Below the pieces are notes generated by a model. The model had not been told where the DNA came from. It saw only the letters and a list, made by a program, of their open reading frames with translations, and made no database searches. Position numbers and translations under genes: made by a program. Below are positions 58,808-64,000 of a DNA stretch of 64,000 nt, in pieces. Within the stretch, counting starts at the first letter, position 1; every line of letters starts with the position of its first letter. Location of the stretch: contig CM065387.1 in assembly GCA_033060915.1 (NCBI GenBank), forward strand, positions 37,672,501 to 37,736,500, given 5' to 3'. This stretch comes from Euryodendron excelsum. Taxonomy: Eukaryota; Streptophyta; Magnoliopsida; Ericales; Pentaphylacaceae.

Positions 58808-60540
58808 AAGAATGCAGGAATCCCTTCAAGAGCGTAAAATAGAGGGGTGTTTTCACCCACTTTCTTTTTATCCCTTTATTTTCTGTCTTTAAATTGATGT
58901 TTACATTTCTTTATTGTTTAAGAACTCTATGCTTTTCATAAAAAATGATTATAATAATTAAATGATAATCCCTTTATTCACTGCTGCTATCTTATGTGTC
59001 TCTTGTGGATGGTGATTATTTCTACGCAAGGGGGCCTGATTTATCTTATGGAGTGATTTGACTTGAAGGGGTGATAGCATAAGTTAACCACTCAGCCAAT
59101 GATTAGCTTTTCGAAGAAAGAGAGTGTAAGGATTAGTGAGGATACTACCCAAAGGCAACACTTGCAAGACACCGAAACTAAGCAATGTATGGCCAGATTA
59201 TCAAAGTGAAGGGGAGCCATTTTTCATTTCCTAATATAAAAAAAATGCTTATATTCCCTTTGCTTAACCCCTAGTGCCTGGCAGAAAGCGTAAAATTTTC
59301 TTTGTCAACCCCAATCCAAGACTGTCCCCCCACACTAGGGGCAGACAATAGTTGAGAACTCTAGCAATGATATCCATCCTCTATCATGTTAGGGCAGCAT
59401 AGGAGGCTTTATGGATCAAGCAATCTGGCTCGAAGTGAAGAGAGGCCCTCATTTCCTTTCCTATACGGTCAAAAGCAACCCCTTGCCAAACCCGTTGAAC
59501 TATTTATCTTTTTTCGAGAAAACCCCAACCTAGGGATCACCGCCCACAATGGGTTAGATTGGACTGCTAAAGAGAAGGTCTAAGAAAGAAAGGGTCGTAG
59601 AACTATTTGTTTCATAAAAGGAAAGAAAAGAGATGAAAAGAGAAAAAAAAAAAAGAGAGAAAAAGCAAAGGAAAAATTACCAAGGGGCAAAAAGGGCAAA
59701 AAAGAAAAAAAAGAAGAAAAAAAATCATATCTAAGAAAAGGCCTGAAGAAAACCATGATTGTGTCATAGAAAGGCCGAAAGAGAAGGGAATCATGTGTAT
59801 CTCAAAAAGCACATAGCAGGGTTGAAAGACAAGATGGTACGGATCTAAAACCCGCTAAAGACAATATCGAAGTTGAGCCTACATATCTTGTTGTTTCTAA
59901 ACCCTATAAGCTAGCCCACATTACGGTCCTAAAGCAAAGTCTCCTCAGATTGAAAGATTGGCCGCTTATCGCTCTGCTAAAGGTCAGGTAAGTTGTTTCC
60001 AAAGCCTCGAGTGTTGAGAGTTTCAGCCCAATAATCTCATACACTAACCCTGAAACAGAGAATCGGAGGCGGTCGAAGGTTGAGCAAGTTACCAAGTGTT
60101 ATCATCTGATCAAGGTAAGATTGAGCTAGAGGAGAGGCCGGACCCTTGAAAAGAAAGGAGTTACCATTTGAAAGATACTAAGTGGGACAAAACCCCTTGT
60201 CATTCCATTAACTAGAATATTTCTAATATGTTCATACATTTTCTAAATAAAAAATCGACATGAGTTTCGCATGCATAGGACACAACTCCCTGTAAAAACA
60301 AAAGTCACCAACATAGTTTAATATCGAACCATGTAATAAATGTGCATCATCATCATTTCTAAACATGCATCTAATCATATACTTAGCTATAAAAAATCAT
60401 AAATATCTTTGCTTGTCCATGCATCTAACTGTCATAAACATCCATCTTTGTACAAGATTTACAAAATAAAACTATCTAACGTAAATACATCTCTAGGATA
60501 GGGGCAAAAGAAGATCAGGGTCTACAACAAGGGGCATTTG
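58808..60540 (+). other. Post-gag spacer of the third internal segment (no pol)
   Basis: The most complete copy of this block, matching 21641-23247 and 36793-38779. Landmarks: 'cttcaagagcgtaaaataga', 'gatagcataagttaacca', 'gatcaccgcccacaatgggt', the purine-rich tract (59610-59760), 'ctcagattgaaagattgg', and the 3' flank of the antisense gene. The short open frames are not conserved between copies. I looked for protease, reverse transcriptase, RNase H and integrase motifs and saw none. Confidence 0.6.
59610..59760 (+). other. Purine-rich tract between gag and the antisense gene (copy 3)
   Basis: About 150 bases, mostly A and G on the plus strand, with GGGGCAAAAAGGG at about 59684. It lies in the same place as the tracts in the other two internal segments. 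Confidence 0.7.
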
Positions 60541-62388
60541 TCAAAGATCGAAGTCAATGTCCTCAGGATCAAAGTCCCAGAAACCTAGATCCAGAGGAGG
60601 TGGATAACTACTAGAAGCACCAGTGTTCTGCGAAGAAGACACAACCAGAATCAGTAAGATAAAAGAATAGCTAGACAACAACAAAGTGAACAGAAAAAGC
60701 TGAGAAAGAACAACATACCCCGTCACCGCCCATCTGGGATAGTCGTGTGGTTAGGGAAGCCATCTCCGCCTAGTACTAATCCCGCTCCATCTGGTACTGA
60801 TCTCTTTGGTCTCTCATAGCAGTAAACTCAACCTGTGGCACATATCCTTATGCTCAGCGCCACAAGTCATCCACCTCATGGCCAACAGTATACTCGCTGA
60901 CTACTACCTCAAATCGGGTGAAAGCACCAATAGAATGAGCTCTAAAGTGCGCAGCATAATCCGCTTCTAGAATAAGTAAGAACCTGGCACCCGGCTTGAG
61001 CTCCTAATAGGGAATAGGGACTCCCTCCACTAAATCTCCAAACATATACTCCAGTGGATCTCCTACTGATCTTAACTCCTCATGAAACTGGCGCCAATGT
61101 CCCTCCCTAAGGTAAGACTCCCAAGAATCATCACTGAGAAATGAGGCCCTCGATAGGGACAACGGGACCAAGTACCGAACTGTCTTATAATGAACTGATC
61201 CAATAAAGGGCCGCTAGGTCACGTCCCTCGCCTCGATAAGCTCCAGGTTAGCCCAGAGCGTCACAAAATTAGTAATCTCCGATTGCTCGGCTACCTGGTC
61301 ACGAGCCCACCTCAAAGCACGAGGATAAAGGTCATCCTCGACAACTACAGGGCAACGAACAAGCAAGTACTTGTAGCTCCACCAGATGAGAAAAGGCCAG
61401 AAACTAGTCATGCTGCCCCAATGAGAGGAAGTCCGGACCCACATCGATCGAAGGAAACAGCCAAAGGAGAAGGACCCCCAATCCAGCTCAGACAAGGCCC
61501 CAAGATCAGCTACTATGCTCACTAACCAAAATGGCATAAGCAACTTATTCTTGTTGCAGAAGCAACTAAAGATGATTTACAAAACAAGTCGCCATCTCAT
61601 AATGTCCCATCTGGCAGGGGATGGCTCAACGGCAAAGGTACGGTCATCTGAACTAAACCAAGAGACTGGAAAGGCAGAATGCTTAGGAGGGTGCAAGTAT
61701 AGCAGAATACACACATTGTCCCTGCTGACTAGATGTAAGGTGATTTGCCGACTGACAAAGGAAAGCCTTGTGATGATAGCCCAATCCAAAGGAGTGGGTC
61801 CCAACTCGAAGCCGACGAAATGGAAAGTCCTAGTCTCCCCGAACCACCTCTCAATAAGGGCTAGTACTAGATGTCAGTTTAGGCGGTTAGCGTGTAATCC
61901 CATGAAAGCTCCAAATTTGATCTCAACCAAGAAAGCACGATATGACAGAACAGCCCGCTGGATGGTCATGAAGACTTAATGAACACCCCCTTTAAAAGCT
62001 GTGTGTACCCGCGGAGGGGGCAAATACTATCTGGAATACACACTGGGGTGATAAACAAGACCCCTAAACGGTGGAATATCTAGTATCTCCAGGTCACCCA
62101 AATTAGCATCCGTGTGTTATGTCTAGAGGAGGCTCTCCCATAACCAGAGACCTGGTCGCCAAGACCTGGTACCTCCTCCTCTACACCAATCTCCTCCTCA
62201 AATGCCTACTCAACCAGAGGAAAAGGGTCGATGGGTGGTCTACTCCCCCATCCGCTATGGCTGGAAGATGCTTGACCTGCAGATCGCTAACTACCCCTAG
62301 AGCGGCTGTAGCTGCTGACAAAATCCGTTCGAGCCGCCTTCTCGAAGCGGTGTCTCCTCTCGAAACCATCATTGCCCGCATTTGCCAT
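60541..62388 (-). pseudogene. Antisense PMD gene, copy C, decayed but uninterrupted by insertions
   Basis: ATG at 62388 follows CTTTTCAG, a good splice acceptor, as in copy A. The N-terminus is MANAGNDGFERRHRFEK, then serine-rich. The PMD region runs from about 61830 to 61310: FHFVGFELGPTPLDWAIIT (61823-61767), IMRWRLVLYIIFSCFCN, then VADLGALSELDWGSFSFG (about 61515-61465), then a tryptophan-rich segment ending in YKYLLV, then LYPRALRW (about 61345-61320). The C-terminal part contains RDVT, SVGDPLEYMFGDLVEGVPIP, a coiled coil (RDQRDQYQMERD, about 60815), an intron (60628-60718), and the tail ASSSYPPPLDLGF...DIDFDL with TGA at 60541-60543. Stops include those near 61942, 61214 and 60840. About 560 codons after splicing. 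Confidence 0.63.
60628..60718 (-). other. Candidate intron in PMD gene copy C
   Basis: Minus strand GTATGTTGTT...CTTCGCAG, 91 bases, not a multiple of three. Splicing joins ...QMGGDG to NTGASSSYP in frame; retention would shift the frame. This supports a real intron. Confidence 0.68.
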
Positions 62389-62823
62389 CCTGAAAAGGTA
62401 AGCAAGGTGAGAGGTGTTAATATACGGCATATGAAGATAAGAAATAAAAATAAGCAAAAATCATAATGATAATAACCAAAGGTAAAACATAAATAAAATG
62501 AATGACATAACTTCCATATACATCTATTCAAATGAACCTAAAAGGTGTCTTAAACTTTTCATCCAAAGTTTCTTTTCTAAAATAAACTCTCAAAGATTTC
62601 TTAAAATTTTCTCAAAAAATTTCCTAACTTCTTCCCTTCAAAAGTTCTTTTAAAAAAATAAAAAAAATCAATTTTGATGAGTGTATCCTATTATCGTCCT
62701 CCAAAAGTTTTCAAAAATTCCTTTTTCTAAAAGCTCATTTCCAAAGTCAGTTTTCAAAAGGTTTTCTAATTCTCTTTTCCAAAAAGTTCATCTTCAAAAT
62801 CACTTCTTAAAATCAAAGTCCAC
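62389..62823. other. Region between antisense PMD copy C and LTR5
   Basis: AT-rich, with low-complexity CTTTTCTAAAA-type sequence towards the right. Similar in its first part to 25084-25140 but only about 430 bases, against 2085 before LTR3. No polypurine tract precedes LTR5. No gene. Confidence 0.45.
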
Positions 62824-64000
62824 TATAAGCAACCCATTTTTGACTGCTCGGCAGTCTACGCTCCGTCTAGACTTGTACTCAACTCAATATGGACGTATTC
62901 CAATCGAAACCAACTTTCCAAGCCCAAATCCCGTCTGTCCATCGCTTCGTGGGCCCACCAGGCCCAAATAAAGGCAAAATGACCAAAATGCCGTTAGGGG
63001 GGATTGTCGTTTCTAATTCCAACTCCAACCCCTCTCTCGAAACAGTTGATTCCTCGAGACGGTAAATCTATTCCAAACCAGGCACATCTTTCTGAAGACG
63101 GTAAGTCCCCTTTCCAATTCCAACCCCTTTCTCGAGACAGTTGATTCCTCGAGACGGTAAATCTATTCCAAATTAGGTACATCTTTCCGAAGACGATAAG
63201 ACCCCTTTCCAATTCCAATCCCTCTCTCGAGACAGTTTAATCCTTGAGACAGTTCCAAATTAGGCACGTCTTTCCAAAGACGATAAGAACCCTTTCCAAT
63301 TCCAATCCCTCTCTCGAGACAGTTTATTCCTCGAGACAGTAAATCTATTCCAATCCCTCTCTCGAGATAGTTTATTTCTCGAGACGGTTCCAAATCAGGT
63401 ATGTCTTTCCGAAGACGATAAGACCCCTTTCCAATTCCAATCCCTCTCTCGAGATAGTTTATCCCTCGAGCTGGTCCGGCACGTTTTTTGAAGAAAATCT
63501 CTTCGAAACTATAAGTCCCTTTAAACCTGTCGACCAGGACAAGACCCCAAGTCCCCTAGATGGTAGAACGGTCCACCTTTGGTGCCTGCTAGCCCGCCAA
63601 TGCAGAAATGTCTGTTTAGGCACGCTTTTCGAGAAAATTGACTTCTCAAGCGCTAAGTCCCTTTAGTAGCTTTCCGAGATCAGGCAGTCCCGAAAATGAT
63701 CGCGAACAGTCAGAGTAGTGGAAATACTCGCAAACATCGCAACTGTCAAAGCAACAGAAATACTCGTAAACAGGTCGATATAGGGAATTGCCAACAAACC
63801 CCTGTATCACACGACCGCCGTCAGAGTGGCGGAAACACTCAAAACCCAGGTTAACACCAATGCCTGCTAGCCTATTTCGGTGAAAAATGAACAAACTGCC
63901 CCTTGGGCCTTTTTCAACACGTTTCTCAAGAACACACCTGAGTCATTAGAACGGCAAGTCCAACCTTCTAAGATTGTCTTAAAGGCAATTCGACACGATT
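62824..64000 (+). mobile_element. LTR5: 5' part of another Ogre-like LTR (runs off the window)
   Basis: Starts TATAAGCAACCCATTTTTG, a mutated form of TGTAAGCACCCCATTTTTG. It continues with the landmarks GGGCCCACCAGGCCC (62950-62964), 'gagatggtagaacggtccac'-like sequence (about 63558), 'cttttgagaaa' and 'aagtccaaccttctaagatt'. Only U3 is inside the window. It is more diverged from LTR4 than LTR3 is, and its minisatellite is expanded. Confidence 0.75.
63004..63475 (+). repeat. Expanded U3 minisatellite in LTR5
   Basis: Several units of about 65-115 bases containing CTCTCTCGAGACAGTTGATT, 'cctcgagacggtaaatctattcc' and 'tctttccgaagacgataag'. LTR3 has about one such unit. LTR4 has three copies of a related shorter unit. 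Confidence 0.85.

Overview
The window is plant nuclear DNA, almost certainly from a eudicot with a large, repeat-rich genome; I cannot name the species. Three things point to a plant: plant-type LTR retrotransposons (a Copia element primed by initiator tRNA-Met, and Ty3/Gypsy elements of the Tat/Ogre type with 4.7-kb LTRs and a tRNA-Arg-like primer site), a CACTA terminus, and a plant-style LINE tail. Only about 7 kb near the left end looks like non-LTR or host DNA. About 90% of the window is retrotransposon inserted into retrotransposon. I saw no tRNA, rRNA or CRISPR.

Layout. 1-829 is the start of an Ogre-like LTR on the minus strand. 830-7691 holds a CACTA end (to 2720), a possible small MITE, one intact-looking gene for a small membrane protein made of two fused repeat units (5408-5941, minus), a 41-base G tract and a LINE 3' remnant. 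7692-64000 is a stack of related Ogre-like sequences, all facing right: LTR1 (7692-13274, split by another insertion), an internal region, LTR3 (27169-31859), a second internal region, LTR4 (51344-56078), a third internal region, and the start of LTR5 (62824 to the end). LTR2 (16275-21047) is a solo LTR with a perfect CCTGA target duplication, lying inside the gag of the first internal region. In the second internal region, gag has been replaced by a 3.6-kb LTR piece in inverted orientation, and an 11.1-kb Copia element (39718-50838) has inserted further along.

The Ogre-like family is unusual. Every internal region seen has a leader, a (damaged) gag and a conserved spacer, but no protease, reverse transcriptase, RNase H or integrase. 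Where pol would be expected there is instead a gene on the opposite strand for a protein resembling the plant mobile domain (PMD, 'aminotransferase-like'), with a C-terminal coiled coil and a short GTATGT...AG intron near its 3' end. Three copies are present (23248-25083; 38780-39717 plus 50839-51343; 60541-62388), all decayed. An intron can survive retrotransposition only if it is not spliced from the genomic RNA, which fits its antisense orientation. These look like non-autonomous elements that depend on an Ogre partner for enzymes.

The Copia element is of SIRE/Maximus type: about 2-kb LTRs, gag with two zinc knuckles, protease, DD35E integrase, YVDD reverse transcriptase, RNase H, and an extra ORF after pol carrying a plant-transposon-associated domain. 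Its gag-pol is broken by stops and frameshifts. The LTRs of both families carry minisatellites, and the Ogre-like LTRs have palindromes just upstream of their TATA boxes.
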